Positions 14,283-22,192 of a stretch of 29,721 nucleotides of DNA are shown piece by piece. The notes beneath the pieces were generated by a model that saw only the letters and a list, made by a program, of their open reading frames with translations, was not told the origin of the DNA and ran no database searches. Made by a program: the position numbers and the translations under genes. How positions within the stretch are numbered: the stretch's first letter is position 1; each line of letters starts with the position of its first letter. Source of the stretch: UBA57 sp963577725. GTDB taxonomy: Archaea > Thermoproteota > Nitrososphaeria > Nitrososphaerales > UBA57. The stretch is taken from NCBI GenBank assembly GCA_047517285.1, contig JAKZTE010000008.1, forward strand, positions 1 to 29,721, given 5' to 3'.

Positions 14283-14308
14283 CCCAAGTCAATCAATAAG
14301 CAACAAGA

Positions 14309-14314
14309 TTTAAA
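14309..14314. promoter_or_regulatory. Shared TTTAAA element between guaB and nnrD
   Basis: The palindrome TTTAAA lies about 29 bp from the guaB ATG (14282) and about 22 bp from the nnrD ATG (14334), within TATA distance of both. Only 51 bp separate the two start codons. Confidence 0.45.
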
Positions 14315-14333
14315 CTTTTATCTCACGCGCTCC

Positions 14334-15197
14334 ATGATTCAAATTATGATGATAATTGATGAACAATATGTCAAAAATTTGATATTGCCTAGAAGAGGTT
14401 CTTCGCATAAAGGTGAGAATGGCATAATAGGTATTGTTGGGGGCAGTAGATTGTATCATGGGGCTCCAGTATTATCTGCAATGGGCGCTCTAAGATCAGG
14501 TGCGGATTTAGCATACTTATTTGTACCCGAAATTATAGCTACGCCAATTCGCTCAATATCGACCGATTTAATAGTCTACCCATTACCTGATTCAAAAATT
14601 ACTATGGGAGTAGCTAATAAGATACTGAATTTTAGAAATAATATAACTACATTTGTAATAGGGCCCGGAATGGTAAATCAAAAAATGAATGGTCTAATAA
14701 AATTAGTTTCAGGATTAGAAAATAAGAACATGAACATAATACTAGATGCAGGTGCAATAAATCAGGAATTATTTGATAGTTTAGATGGAAAGAACATTGT
14801 TGTTACAGCACATTTAGGAGAGTTTAAGAAAATAATCAATAAAGAACTGAATAGCGAAGATGAGATTAAAAATGAATTATTAAATTATGCAAAAGATCGT
14901 AATTTAGTAATTGTTGTTAAAGGAGAAACAGATTACATAACAGATGGAAATGAATTATTTATTAATAAATCAGGAAATTCTTGCATGACAAAAGGGGGAA
15001 CCGGCGACATATTAGCGGGAGTAATTGCTACACAATTATCCATAGGTCAAAGTCCATTAAATGCAGCTATAATGGGAACTTATTTTATGGGAAAAGCTGG
15101 TGAGATAGTCTATGAAAAATGGGGGTTTCAATTTATGAACGCAGAATTATTAATTGAATTAGGCAGTTACCTGAAGAAGTTCAATATTATAGAATAA
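14334..15197 (+). CDS. nnrD: ADP-dependent NAD(P)H-hydrate dehydratase
   Basis: This 287-residue ribokinase-fold enzyme repairs hydrated NADH and NADPH (NADHX/NADPHX) back to the active coenzymes using ADP. The motifs are GSSHKGENGIIGIVGGS near the N-terminus (start of the YjeF C-terminal domain), AHLGEF at 159-164 and the catalytic GGTGDILAG at 221-229. Only the dehydratase domain is present; the epimerase half that many archaeal proteins carry at the N-terminus is missing, so an epimerase, if any, is encoded elsewhere. Start: first ATG, 20-25 nt from the TATA element; ATGs at codons 5 and 6 are alternatives. Confidence 0.9.
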   Translation: MIQIMMIIDEQYVKNLILPRRGSSHKGENGIIGIVGGSRLYHGAPVLSAMGALRSGADLAYLFVPEIIATPIRSISTDLIVYPLPDSKITMGVANKILNFRNNITTFVIGPGMVNQKMNGLIKLVSGLENKNMNIILDAGAINQELFDSLDGKNIVVTAHLGEFKKIINKELNSEDEIKNELLNYAKDRNLVIVVKGETDYITDGNELFINKSGNSCMTKGGTGDILAGVIATQLSIGQSPLNAAIMGTYFMGKAGEIVYEKWGFQFMNAELLIELGSYLKKFNIIE

Positions 15198-15210
15198 AGG
15201 GGGAGAAAAC

Positions 15211-15229
15211 GGGCTGTTAAAAACAGCCC
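15211..15229. terminator. Strong hairpin between convergent genes
   Basis: GGGCTGTT (15211-15218) pairs perfectly with AACAGCCC (15222-15229) around an AAA loop. It lies 14-30 bp from the two convergent stop codons (nnrD at 15197, the DUF378 gene at 15244) and can serve as the 3' end for both strands. Confidence 0.6.
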
Positions 15230-15243
15230 ATTAGAAGTTCGAA

Positions 15244-15459
15244 TTATTTAGAAGACATTGCAACGTCTAATACGCTAATTATTGCGCTTAAACCAACTAA
15301 TGCATAGACTAATGTGCCTACAGCACCAACGGTAGCATCGGCGATTATTGATACTAGATTAGTATCTAGTAAACCAACGAGACCCCAATTGAGTCCACCA
15401 ATGACTAGCAAGACATGTGCAATTCGTCCTAATGGTTCTGGAATTGGATTATTTGCCAT
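15244..15459 (-). CDS. DUF378-family membrane protein
   Basis: Reading from the ATG at 15459, this is a 71-residue two-to-three-helix membrane protein with the DUF378 signature: RIAHVLLVIGGLNWGLVGL, then NLVSIIAD and LVYALVGLSAIISVLD. An in-frame ATG at 15513 would add 18 residues, but the shorter form matches the usual family length, and a TATA-like GGTTATATG (15492-15484 on the minus strand) sits about 27-30 bp before it. The longer start would place this promoter inside the gene and overlap the aspS leader. DUF378 function is unknown. Confidence 0.75.
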   Translation of the reverse strand: MANNPIPEPLGRIAHVLLVIGGLNWGLVGLLDTNLVSIIADATVGAVGTLVYALVGLSAIISVLDVAMSSK

Positions 15460-15485
15460 TATGAGTAGTGCTACTAGGAATGAAC

Positions 15486-15491
15486 ATATAA
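15486..15491. promoter_or_regulatory. TATA-like element between the DUF378 gene and aspS
   Basis: ATATAA on the plus strand (TTATAT on the minus) is about 30 bp from the DUF378 ATG at 15459 and about 39 bp from the aspS ATG at 15528. The aspS transcript would then have a leader of roughly 10-15 nt that carries the GGGGGT at 15514-15519 (8 nt before the ATG), a possible ribosome-binding site. Confidence 0.4.
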
Positions 15492-15527
15492 CCTTAATTT
15501 CAAGTTTGTACATGGGGGTAACAGATT

Positions 15528-16823
15528 ATGAATAATAATTACTTGGATAATTTAGATGAAATTGACGAATCTTTCTATGGAAAAAACGTCAACGTATCAG
15601 GATGGATTGAGGATTCGCGATCAATTGGTTCTTTAATATTCCTAACATTAAGAAACATTACAGGTAAACTTCAATTAATTATTAAGAAAAATTTAGTCTC
15701 AGAAGAATTATGGGGTCAGGTAGGACATCTAACTAGACAAAGCATAGTAAAAACAAATGGAACGTTGGTATACAATGAAAAAAACAATATTGTTGAATTA
15801 ATCATCGAGCAACTAGATATATTAAACCCTGCAGAACATCCACTTCCATTAGACCCAACCGGAAGAGTGGATTCGGGACTAGATGTGATATTGGATGCAA
15901 GACCTTTATCGTTAAGAAAGCCCGAAATTCAATCAATATTCAAATTAAGGCATAGTTCTTTGATGTATATTAGAGAATTCTTCGTCAAGAATGATTTCAT
16001 CGAGGTAAATACACCAAAAATATTATCTCAGGGTGCAGAAGGAGGTGCTACATTATTCAAAACACAATATTTTGACAAACCAGGATTTTTAGCGCAGAGC
16101 CCTCAATTATACAAGGAACAATTAATGCTGGCATTCGAAAAAGTATTTGAAATATCTCAATATTTTAGAGCTGAAAAATCTAATACGACAAGACATCTAA
16201 ATGAATTTGTCAGTATTGATTTTGAATGGTCTTATAAAAATAATAGTGAAACAATGGATTTATGTGAGAATTTAGTTAAATATTTAATCAATAATTTAAT
16301 TAAAAATAATTCAAAGGAATTAGAATTACTTAATTCAGATTTAAACAATTATCTCGATACTTTTGATAGGATAACTTACGAAGACGTAATAAATGACTTG
16401 AACAGTCTAGATAGTAAGAAAGATTACGGAGATGACATAACTGAACATGATTTAGTGATTTTATCGGCAAAGCACAAATCATTTTATTTTATTACGGATT
16501 GGCCAAGCAATATAAAACCATTTTATATTTCAAGTTATGAGGATTCAGAATTAAGCATGTCTTTTGATTTACAATTTTCAAATATTGAATTATCATCAGG
16601 AGGAGTTCGAATTCATGATGTAAATAAATTAAAGAATAATATTGAGAGATCAGGTTTAGATATAAAGAATTTTGAATCTCATTTACAAACATTCAAATGG
16701 GGGATGCCACCGCATTCAGGATTAGGATTGGGATTTGATAGATTAATCATGGTTCTAGCAAATAGAAAGAATATCAGAGAGGCAGTGCTATATCCAAGAG
16801 ATCAAGACAGGCTAGATCCATAG
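15528..16823 (+). CDS. aspS: Aspartyl-tRNA synthetase (archaeal class II type)
   Basis: The 431-residue enzyme charges tRNA-Asp. An N-terminal OB-fold anticodon domain (VNVSGWIEDSRSIGSLIFL) is followed by the hinge (AEHPLPLDPTGRVDSGLD) and the class II catalytic core: motif 2 FRAEKSNTTRHLNEF and motif 3 GLGLGFDRLIMVLANRKNIR with the C-terminal YPRDQDRLDP. The total length of about 430 and the lack of the bacterial GAD insertion mark the archaeal/eukaryal type. Whether it also charges tRNA-Asn (nondiscriminating) cannot be judged here. GGGGGT lies 8 nt upstream of the ATG. Confidence 0.93.
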   Translation: MNNNYLDNLDEIDESFYGKNVNVSGWIEDSRSIGSLIFLTLRNITGKLQLIIKKNLVSEELWGQVGHLTRQSIVKTNGTLVYNEKNNIVELIIEQLDILNPAEHPLPLDPTGRVDSGLDVILDARPLSLRKPEIQSIFKLRHSSLMYIREFFVKNDFIEVNTPKILSQGAEGGATLFKTQYFDKPGFLAQSPQLYKEQLMLAFEKVFEISQYFRAEKSNTTRHLNEFVSIDFEWSYKNNSETMDLCENLVKYLINNLIKNNSKELELLNSDLNNYLDTFDRITYEDVINDLNSLDSKKDYGDDITEHDLVILSAKHKSFYFITDWPSNIKPFYISSYEDSELSMSFDLQFSNIELSSGGVRIHDVNKLKNNIERSGLDIKNFESHLQTFKWGMPPHSGLGLGFDRLIMVLANRKNIREAVLYPRDQDRLDP

Positions 16824-16824
16824 A

Positions 16825-18000
16825 TTATAATGCTCTATAATTATCAGACCAAGTAGAATATGCATGTAGCATTTCTGACGAAACACTAGGTTTTCTCTTT
16901 TCCATTATTTCATAAATATCTTCAGAAGTAATGCTTTCTGGTTGAACATCTTCTGTAGGAGAACCCATTTCAAATAATTTCGATACTACTTGTAATTGAA
17001 CTGATTGGCAAATATCTCGTATATCGCTGCCGGAATAGCCTTCAAGAGATTTAGCAATGTCAGATAATTTTATTGATTCGTCGACTTTGAGGGATGATGT
17101 ATACATCTCCATCATTTCTACACGAGCGTCCAAACTAGGAAGATTGACGCAGATACGTTTCTGAAATCTTCTCAGGAATGGCCAATCTAATGACCATGGT
17201 TTATTAGTAGCCCCTATAATATATAACGCAAGATTCTTTCCCTTATCAGAAATACTATCCATTTCTTTCAAAAATTGATTACGTACACGTGATTCACCGC
17301 CAGTATCAGAAGTATTACTGCCTCTTCCAAACAAAGAATCAACTTCGTCAATAAATATCACAACAGATACAACGCCTTCTTCATCCAACATATGTTTTGC
17401 AGATTTGAATAATTTAGAGACGTTTTGTTCTGCCTCTCCCAACCATTTTGACATGATTGTAGATGCGTCAACATTCATAAAATGTCCATCAATATCTGAT
17501 GCAACTGCAGCCGCCAATAGTGTTTTTCCGGTTCCGGGCGGTCCATATAATAATATTCCACGCGGCCATCCCAATGGAAATAAATCAGGTCGCATTGAAG
17601 GAAAGGTAATAGATTCTCTTAATGCTTTTTTTGCATCTTCATTACCAACTATTTCTTCCCAACTTATATTGGGTTTTTCTTGAAGAATTACGTCCTCATA
17701 TGATGATTTTACAATTTCAACAACCCCAGATTGTGAATCTGATTGTTTATCTTGAGGCATATCAGAAGTATTTTGTAACTGATTTATACGTTCTTGGTAT
17801 CGTTTTGCATGTTTAATATAAAGTTGAGTATGTGATTCATTTGGATAAAGTTTTGTTAGTTTAATTAAGGCTTCAATAGATTTTTGATACATTTGTATTG
17901 CAGTTCCTCTAGAACCTTGCGTATCAAATTTTATTGCCTCGCGTGCATAAGTTTGTGCAGTGTTTTGTAATACTTCAGGAGCGGAACTCAGATCAATCAC
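16825..18000 (-). CDS. cdvC: CdvC, Vps4-type AAA ATPase of cell division
   Basis: This 391-residue AAA+ ATPase remodels and disassembles ESCRT-III polymers during division. An N-terminal MIT domain (about residues 5-75; three helices) binds CdvB. After a linker comes the AAA core with Walker A GPPGTGKT (153-160), Walker B VVIFIDEVD (213-221) and the arginine-finger region FLRRFQKRI. The C-terminus ends like Vps4, with a helix (SSEMLHAYSTWSDNY). The start is GTG, overlapping the TGA of the upstream cdvB gene by 4 nt (GTGA), so the two are translationally coupled. Confidence 0.95.
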   Translation of the reverse strand: MIDLSSAPEVLQNTAQTYAREAIKFDTQGSRGTAIQMYQKSIEALIKLTKLYPNESHTQLYIKHAKRYQERINQLQNTSDMPQDKQSDSQSGVVEIVKSSYEDVILQEKPNISWEEIVGNEDAKKALRESITFPSMRPDLFPLGWPRGILLYGPPGTGKTLLAAAVASDIDGHFMNVDASTIMSKWLGEAEQNVSKLFKSAKHMLDEEGVVSVVIFIDEVDSLFGRGSNTSDTGGESRVRNQFLKEMDSISDKGKNLALYIIGATNKPWSLDWPFLRRFQKRICVNLPSLDARVEMMEMYTSSLKVDESIKLSDIAKSLEGYSGSDIRDICQSVQLQVVSKLFEMGSPTEDVQPESITSEDIYEIMEKRKPSVSSEMLHAYSTWSDNYRAL

Positions 18001-18800
18001 CTTTGAATTTTTATTTTTCCTCTGCTCATTAATTCTATAGTTTTAGTTTCAACCATCTCAACAGATAAACCTAATTCGTTTGCTGCATCAACAACATCAA
18101 AATGTCCCTCATTTCGGTCAATATATTTGCTGATTTTATCTTCAATTTTGTTCTTTTCTGATTCTTTCGGGGTGTATTTCTTAAAGTTCATTTCCGGAGT
18201 ACCTGGATTATTTATCAATTTTTTATTAACTATAGACGTGATTTGATTATTTTTCACAATTGAATCAAATTTATCACTCTCATTTTCAATTCTCTCTACT
18301 ATTGGCTGTAAGATATTTGCCTCAATCGACTTGTTCATTTCAGATAATTCATTATTTGATAATTCAGGCAGATCTAATGATTGATTAAGAGACCTATTTA
18401 GAGTCATTATTTGTTCATTTACATCAGGTATGATATTCGAAAGAGTGACGTCCATATCTTTACACATTTCCACAACCAAACCTAATGAATTTGTTGCCTG
18501 ATGAACGTCTCTCAAGGTTTCCATTCGACTTATTGCACGAATAATTGATATTTCGCTAATCTTGATACTATCAAATAATTGTTCTACATCGTCGTATTCT
18601 TTCTTATAAATGGCGTAAAATGTATGATCATTGTTCGATGAAGATTCATTACATAATAATTTAATTTTATTGATCCTTTGATTTAATTTAATTTTAAGAG
18701 TAAATACGTCTTTTTGTTGGATTTGTAGAATTCGCAATGATTGATTGATCTTATTTCTATCTCGTATATTTTTTATATTTAATTTTATTCTTTCAAACAT
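17997..18800 (-). CDS. cdvB: CdvB, ESCRT-III-like protein with winged-helix C-terminus
   Basis: The 267-residue protein has an ESCRT-III helical core (about residues 1-180; basic first helix MFERIKLNIKNIRDRNKIN), a linker with a Pro-rich MIT-interacting motif (GTPEMNFKKYTPKE), and a C-terminal winged helix (HFDVVDAANELGLSVEMVE ... LMSRGKIKI). The Vps4 MIT domain binds that motif, and the winged helix binds CdvA in relatives. I chose the ATG at 18800; a GTG at 18812 is an alternative. It is directly upstream of cdvC with a 4-nt overlap. Confidence 0.9.
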   Translation of the reverse strand: MFERIKLNIKNIRDRNKINQSLRILQIQQKDVFTLKIKLNQRINKIKLLCNESSSNNDHTFYAIYKKEYDDVEQLFDSIKISEISIIRAISRMETLRDVHQATNSLGLVVEMCKDMDVTLSNIIPDVNEQIMTLNRSLNQSLDLPELSNNELSEMNKSIEANILQPIVERIENESDKFDSIVKNNQITSIVNKKLINNPGTPEMNFKKYTPKESEKNKIEDKISKYIDRNEGHFDVVDAANELGLSVEMVETKTIELMSRGKIKIQR

Positions 18801-18833
18801 ATTATCACACACTTTCGCAAAAAAAGGATAAGC

Positions 18834-18850
18834 GACAGAATTATTCTGTC
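18834..18850 (-). terminator. Hairpin plus T-run between the two ESCRT-III genes
   Basis: GACAGAA (18834-18840) pairs with TTCTGTC (18844-18850). On the minus-strand RNA the hairpin starts on the stop codon of the upstream cdvB paralogue and is followed by CTTATCC and a T7 run (near 18825-18819). It may partly terminate transcription and so keep cdvB/cdvC expression below that of the first gene. Confidence 0.5.
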
Positions 18851-19511
18851 ACTCGAATAGGCCTTCTATTTTATTTTTCTTTGGCAATAATGAATCTGCA
18901 GCAGATGGCAAATCAGGGAATTGTTCTTTCATCTTTTCTTCAGCGACGGCAGATGCTTCATCCATAATTTGTTTTGATTCGGCATTAGAGTTTTCAAAGT
19001 TAATAGTGTGTCCGCCCATCTGACCTGCATCAACTAAGATACCGCTTAACAATCCATTAATTTCGCTAATTTCATGCTCAGCTTCTGGTAAGATGTTCAT
19101 AACGCCCGATTGAATATCTCTAATGACACCCATTGCAGGAGTCAAGGTTACGACGACATCGCCTAATTCTGAAACGGTATTGAGTCTCAATGCAATTTGT
19201 TCTAATGCAAGCTTTGATTGATCCACCATATTGTTCATTTTTCGTACTTCTGCCAATTCATTTGCATACACAGTAGCATGTGGTTGATCGTGTTTCTGTA
19301 ATGCGGCAACAACACTATTGAAGATGTTGGCATCACGTGCTTTGAGTTTTCCACTAGTTTGATCTAGTTTTACAATCTGTGTTCTGATTTGGCGTACGGC
19401 TTGTTCGAGTTTAGGTTTTACGGGTTCCTTATCGGCGCGAATTACTTCTTTAACTTTGTCACTAAATCCAGGAGTTTTTTCATTATTCCATTTTGATGCG
19501 AAATGTGACAT
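18849..19511 (-). CDS. cdvB: CdvB paralogue (ESCRT-III core without winged helix)
   Basis: This 220-residue protein is an ESCRT-III helical core: a basic amphipathic N-terminal helix region (KVKEVIRADKEPVKPKLEQAVRQIRTQI quoted in part), long helices, and GDVVVTLTPAMGVIRDIQSGVMNILPEAEHEI (quoted in part) typical of Snf7-like proteins. The C-terminal segment (LPSAADSLLPKKNKIEGLFE) lacks the winged helix seen in the neighbouring cdvB and is probably a short MIT-interacting tail. It would co-polymerise with CdvB at the division site. Its G+C at third positions is visibly higher than in neighbouring genes, which fits higher expression. Confidence 0.88.
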   Translation of the reverse strand: MSHFASKWNNEKTPGFSDKVKEVIRADKEPVKPKLEQAVRQIRTQIVKLDQTSGKLKARDANIFNSVVAALQKHDQPHATVYANELAEVRKMNNMVDQSKLALEQIALRLNTVSELGDVVVTLTPAMGVIRDIQSGVMNILPEAEHEISEINGLLSGILVDAGQMGGHTINFENSNAESKQIMDEASAVAEEKMKEQFPDLPSAADSLLPKKNKIEGLFE

Positions 19512-19595
19512 GATAATATAAGCGGCAATTGTTTTTTTATCAGGTATGATGTGATATAGCTTCGCTTATTTGTCAAAAATAGTTAATCATTATTA

Positions 19596-20285
19596 CTACG
19601 AATAATTTTTCATAGGCGTAGCAAGTTCAATAATTTTATTTTTCCAATTATTTGCTTGTATAATTCCACTTGCAATTAAAATTCCTTTAGATCCTAATTC
19701 AAGTGCGATAGATACGTCTTCTGAAGTCATAATTCCAGCACCGCATAATACATCTATATTATTATTAATTTGATTAACAGTATCAACGGAATCAGATATT
19801 ATTTTTGGATTTACTTTTGATATAGCACGTCCAGAACCAATTAATTCTGGAGGTTCAATTGCAATTATATCGGGATTTAATTTAGCAATCTTTTCTACCT
19901 CTTCAATTGACTGTGCGCAAACTAAAGATATTAACTCAATTTCTTTAAATCTAATAATTAATCTTTCAATTTCATCTAATGAAATACGTTTTTCTGAATG
20001 ATTAATTAATGAACCTGGGCAGTTTATTGATTTTAATAATTCAGGAACTATTGAACCAGTAGAGCTGCCTATTTTAGAATCGTCAACATGTTGTGCATAG
20101 ATAGGAATATTGACATTATCAATTATCTTAGAAAGAACTGGATTTGGCGGACATACAATAATTTCAACTGATGTTTCATTAGCAACTGATTCTGAAATTT
20201 TTGATATGTCAAGTGAATAATTAGAATGTATTTCAGCATAATTCTTCAAATTAATTACTAACGAAGGAGTGCGGTAGTTTTTCAT
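19596..20285 (-). CDS. tpiA: Triosephosphate isomerase (archaeal short form)
   Basis: The 229-residue TIM barrel interconverts dihydroxyacetone phosphate and glyceraldehyde 3-phosphate in glycolysis/gluconeogenesis. Catalytic residues are visible: Asn12 and Lys14 (INLKNY), His96 (LINHSEKR) and Glu144 in the flexible loop (IAIEPPELIGSGRA). About 220-230 residues, shorter than bacterial enzymes, is normal for archaea. It lies 42 bp downstream of cgi121 in the same direction and about 85 bp upstream of the first cdvB gene, a loosely spaced series. Confidence 0.93.
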   Translation of the reverse strand: MKNYRTPSLVINLKNYAEIHSNYSLDISKISESVANETSVEIIVCPPNPVLSKIIDNVNIPIYAQHVDDSKIGSSTGSIVPELLKSINCPGSLINHSEKRISLDEIERLIIRFKEIELISLVCAQSIEEVEKIAKLNPDIIAIEPPELIGSGRAISKVNPKIISDSVDTVNQINNNIDVLCGAGIMTSEDVSIALELGSKGILIASGIIQANNWKNKIIELATPMKNYS

Positions 20286-20327
20286 ATGTATCTCAAATGT
20301 ATTAGATGTATTAATGTTTTAAATTAT

Positions 20328-20849
20328 TTAGTCAGAGAATCTTGAGACCAATTTTACTGCAGAATAACTTAATAGATCTAATTCAATATTTGATTGATTT
20401 AATTTATCTAAATCAATATTATGAAGTTTATTTATTTTTCTATAATTATTTATATTTATATCGGTAGAATATTCAAGATTCTTAACAATCCAATTGTGTA
20501 TTTGTGTAAGTTCTTTGATTTTGCCAACAGATGCAATTAGATAGGATTTATTTTTTGGTGAAATTCCTGCTATTGTCAGTGCTTCTTCAATTTGATCGGT
20601 TATTGAAATACGCATCAATAAATCAACCTCAAATTCACGAGCCGCTAAAAGATTGTGTTTCTTTGCATAATAAGACTGTTTTATGGCGAATATCAAATGC
20701 TGCAGGTTAAGAATTGAACCTGGATTAATAAATTGAGTTAGAAGTTTAGGATAATTTTCTCGAAGTTTAATTAATGAAGATTTGTTAGTAGAAGAATTAA
20801 TTTGTACGATTAAACAAGAATCTTGTTTAGACAGTTTATGTATGTTCAT
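20328..20849 (-). CDS. cgi121: KEOPS complex subunit Cgi121
   Basis: The 173-residue protein belongs to the CGI-121/TPRKB family, the subunit of KEOPS that binds the CCA end of tRNA and recruits it for t6A37 formation. Family features are FINPGSILNLQHLIFAIKQS (the INPxxI...HL..A pattern), then LLAAREFEVDLLMRISITDQI (NxxxE.L.R.. pattern), then ALTIAGISPKNKSYL. It overlaps the MoaD/ThiS-like gene by 4 nt (ATGA) and is probably translated from the same message. Confidence 0.85.
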   Translation of the reverse strand: MNIHKLSKQDSCLIVQINSSTNKSSLIKLRENYPKLLTQFINPGSILNLQHLIFAIKQSYYAKKHNLLAAREFEVDLLMRISITDQIEEALTIAGISPKNKSYLIASVGKIKELTQIHNWIVKNLEYSTDININNYRKINKLHNIDLDKLNQSNIELDLLSYSAVKLVSRFSD

Positions 20850-21103
20850 CCGCCATGGCTTATTGATATTATCGATATGACATCGCCATTTTTAATTACT
20901 GTATCATGATTATTAAGAACTGAGATTTCTACATTATTTACCGCGATTAAAAGATTATTAGAATCTAACAATGATTGATCAACATTATATTTATCATTAA
21001 GTATATCCAATACTTGGTTTATTGAATGATTACTAAGATCGGTAGAGATATTATTTGTATTAGTATGTTTACAAATATTTCCAAAAAATTTAATCTGATT
21101 CAT
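20846..21103 (-). CDS. Ubiquitin-like MoaD/ThiS-family protein ending in Gly-Gly
   Basis: This 85-residue beta-grasp protein starts at the ATG at 21103 (MNQIKFFGN) and ends in SHGG, the di-glycine tail that an E1-like enzyme adenylates. NGDVISIISISHGG matches the MoaD/ThiS/SAMP C-terminus. It could supply sulfur for molybdopterin, thiamine or tRNA thiolation, or be conjugated to proteins as a SAMP; no partner (MoaE, ThiG, E1) is adjacent to decide. It overlaps rps17e upstream by about 14 nt and cgi121 downstream by 4 nt. A longer start at 21121 is possible. Confidence 0.8.
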   Translation of the reverse strand: MNQIKFFGNICKHTNTNNISTDLSNHSINQVLDILNDKYNVDQSLLDSNNLLIAVNNVEISVLNNHDTVIKNGDVISIISISHGG

Positions 21104-21338
21104 TGGTAATAGATGTTTCACTATCTATTGAACTAACCGTGGCAGTTTCATTAACAAGGAGTGATTTTTGTTCATTATTTTTAATTTTTGTTATACAGCC
21201 TGCAATTTGATTACGTAGTTTTTTTGAAGTAATCACAGAAACAGCATCCAATGCCTTCTTATTTTCTTCATAATCAGTAGTAAACAAGGATTGATTGTTT
21301 TCCATTACTTGCGTAGATAATGTCCAAACTCGTTTCAT
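21090..21338 (-). CDS. rps17e: Ribosomal protein eS17
   Basis: The first 55 residues match the archaeal/eukaryal small-subunit protein eS17: an N-terminal helix (MKRVWTLSTQVMENNQSLF), TTDYEENKKALD, then SKKLRNQIAGCITKI, the family core 'F..D...NK..l......SK..RN.IAGYiT'. Archaeal eS17 is normally about 60-67 residues. Here a 25-residue tail rich in Ser, Thr, Glu and Asp (ends TNESD) is added, odd for an rRNA-binding protein. It starts 5 nt after the stop of tatD and overlaps the next gene, so all are likely one operon. Confidence 0.85.
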   Translation of the reverse strand: MKRVWTLSTQVMENNQSLFTTDYEENKKALDAVSVITSKKLRNQIAGCITKIKNNEQKSLLVNETATVSSIDSETSITNESD

Positions 21339-21343
21339 TATAC

Positions 21344-22120
21344 TTAGTTACTCCTTACAACTATATATTTTTTTAAATTATCAGATATTTGTTCCAATAT
21401 ATCGTCAAATGGGATAGACCACAAATTACTTAATTTATTAACTATGCTGGGAATGAATGAAGGTTCGGCAATTTTACCTTCATAGCATGCAGAAAATGTA
21501 ACAGGTCCGTCAGTTTCTACAATAGTAGATTCAGGATTGGATAATTTTGCAAGTTTTTGAAGAGACTTTGAATATACTAAAGCAGGTCCAAATGAAACTA
21601 ATATTTCAGAATTTAATATTTTTTTTAATTGATCTTCATGACCTGAAAACCAATGTAGCATAATGCAAGGAAGATTATATGATTCTAAAATATCTAATAC
21701 TTCCTGTGTAGCGTCTCTAGAATGAATAGAAACAGGTAATTTAGACTTTTCAGCAAGTTGTAACATGTGTTTGAAAGTAATAATTTGGTTTTCAAAGTCA
21801 ATTCCACGTTCAATGTAGGTTTTATCTAATCCAATTTCGCCAACACCGTCAATAAGATCTAAATTATCTTTGAAGAATACGTCAAATTCTTCCAAGTTAG
21901 ATTGGGAATATTTTGGGTGCATTCCAACAAATGAAAGCAAATTATCGTTAGAATTAGAAAGTTCCACCGTAATTTTAGAATCATTTAGTGTTTCTGAGAC
22001 ATTAAATGCGAGTGTTTTAGATACTTTCAAATAATTTAAAATATCGAGTCTAGAAGAATTAAATTCAGTCGCAGATAAATGAATATGCGCATCAAACAAG
22101 TCAAAATCATCAATATTCAT
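21344..22120 (-). CDS. tatD: TatD-family metal-dependent hydrolase
   Basis: This 258-residue amidohydrolase-fold protein has the complete metal-site series: FDAHIHL at 9-15 (His12, His14), GEIGLD (Glu), PVSIHSRDA (His), MLHWFSGH (His) and VETDGPV (Asp). TatD proteins are metal-dependent 3'-5' exonucleases/DNases active in DNA repair and RNA turnover. Length is typical. It is the first gene of the minus-strand series that continues with rps17e and is divergent from the histone gene, 72 bp between starts. Confidence 0.9.
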   Translation of the reverse strand: MNIDDFDLFDAHIHLSATEFNSSRLDILNYLKVSKTLAFNVSETLNDSKITVELSNSNDNLLSFVGMHPKYSQSNLEEFDVFFKDNLDLIDGVGEIGLDKTYIERGIDFENQIITFKHMLQLAEKSKLPVSIHSRDATQEVLDILESYNLPCIMLHWFSGHEDQLKKILNSEILVSFGPALVYSKSLQKLAKLSNPESTIVETDGPVTFSACYEGKIAEPSFIPSIVNKLSNLWSIPFDDILEQISDNLKKYIVVRSN

Positions 22121-22158
22121 CTTAAACGTACTATATCAGGTCATTAGTCCTAAAAAAA

Positions 22159-22179
22159 GGTTATATAACTATTATAACC
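22159..22179 (+). promoter_or_regulatory. Histone gene promoter with inverted repeat over the TATA box
   Basis: GGTTATA (22159-22165) and TATAACC (22173-22179) form an inverted repeat with a 7-bp spacer. The TATA box TTATATAAC (22161-22169) lies within the left arm, itself part of the 10-bp palindrome GTTATATAAC. The distance to the ATG at 22193 is about 28 bp, fitting a leaderless transcript. A regulator bound here would block TBP. Confidence 0.5.
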
Positions 22180-22192
22180 AGTTTAATTTACC

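Noticed and set aside
15460..15513. N-terminal extension of the DUF378 protein to an upstream ATG
   Set aside because: The extension would cover the TATA-like element and is not needed for the family domain; kept as an alternative only.
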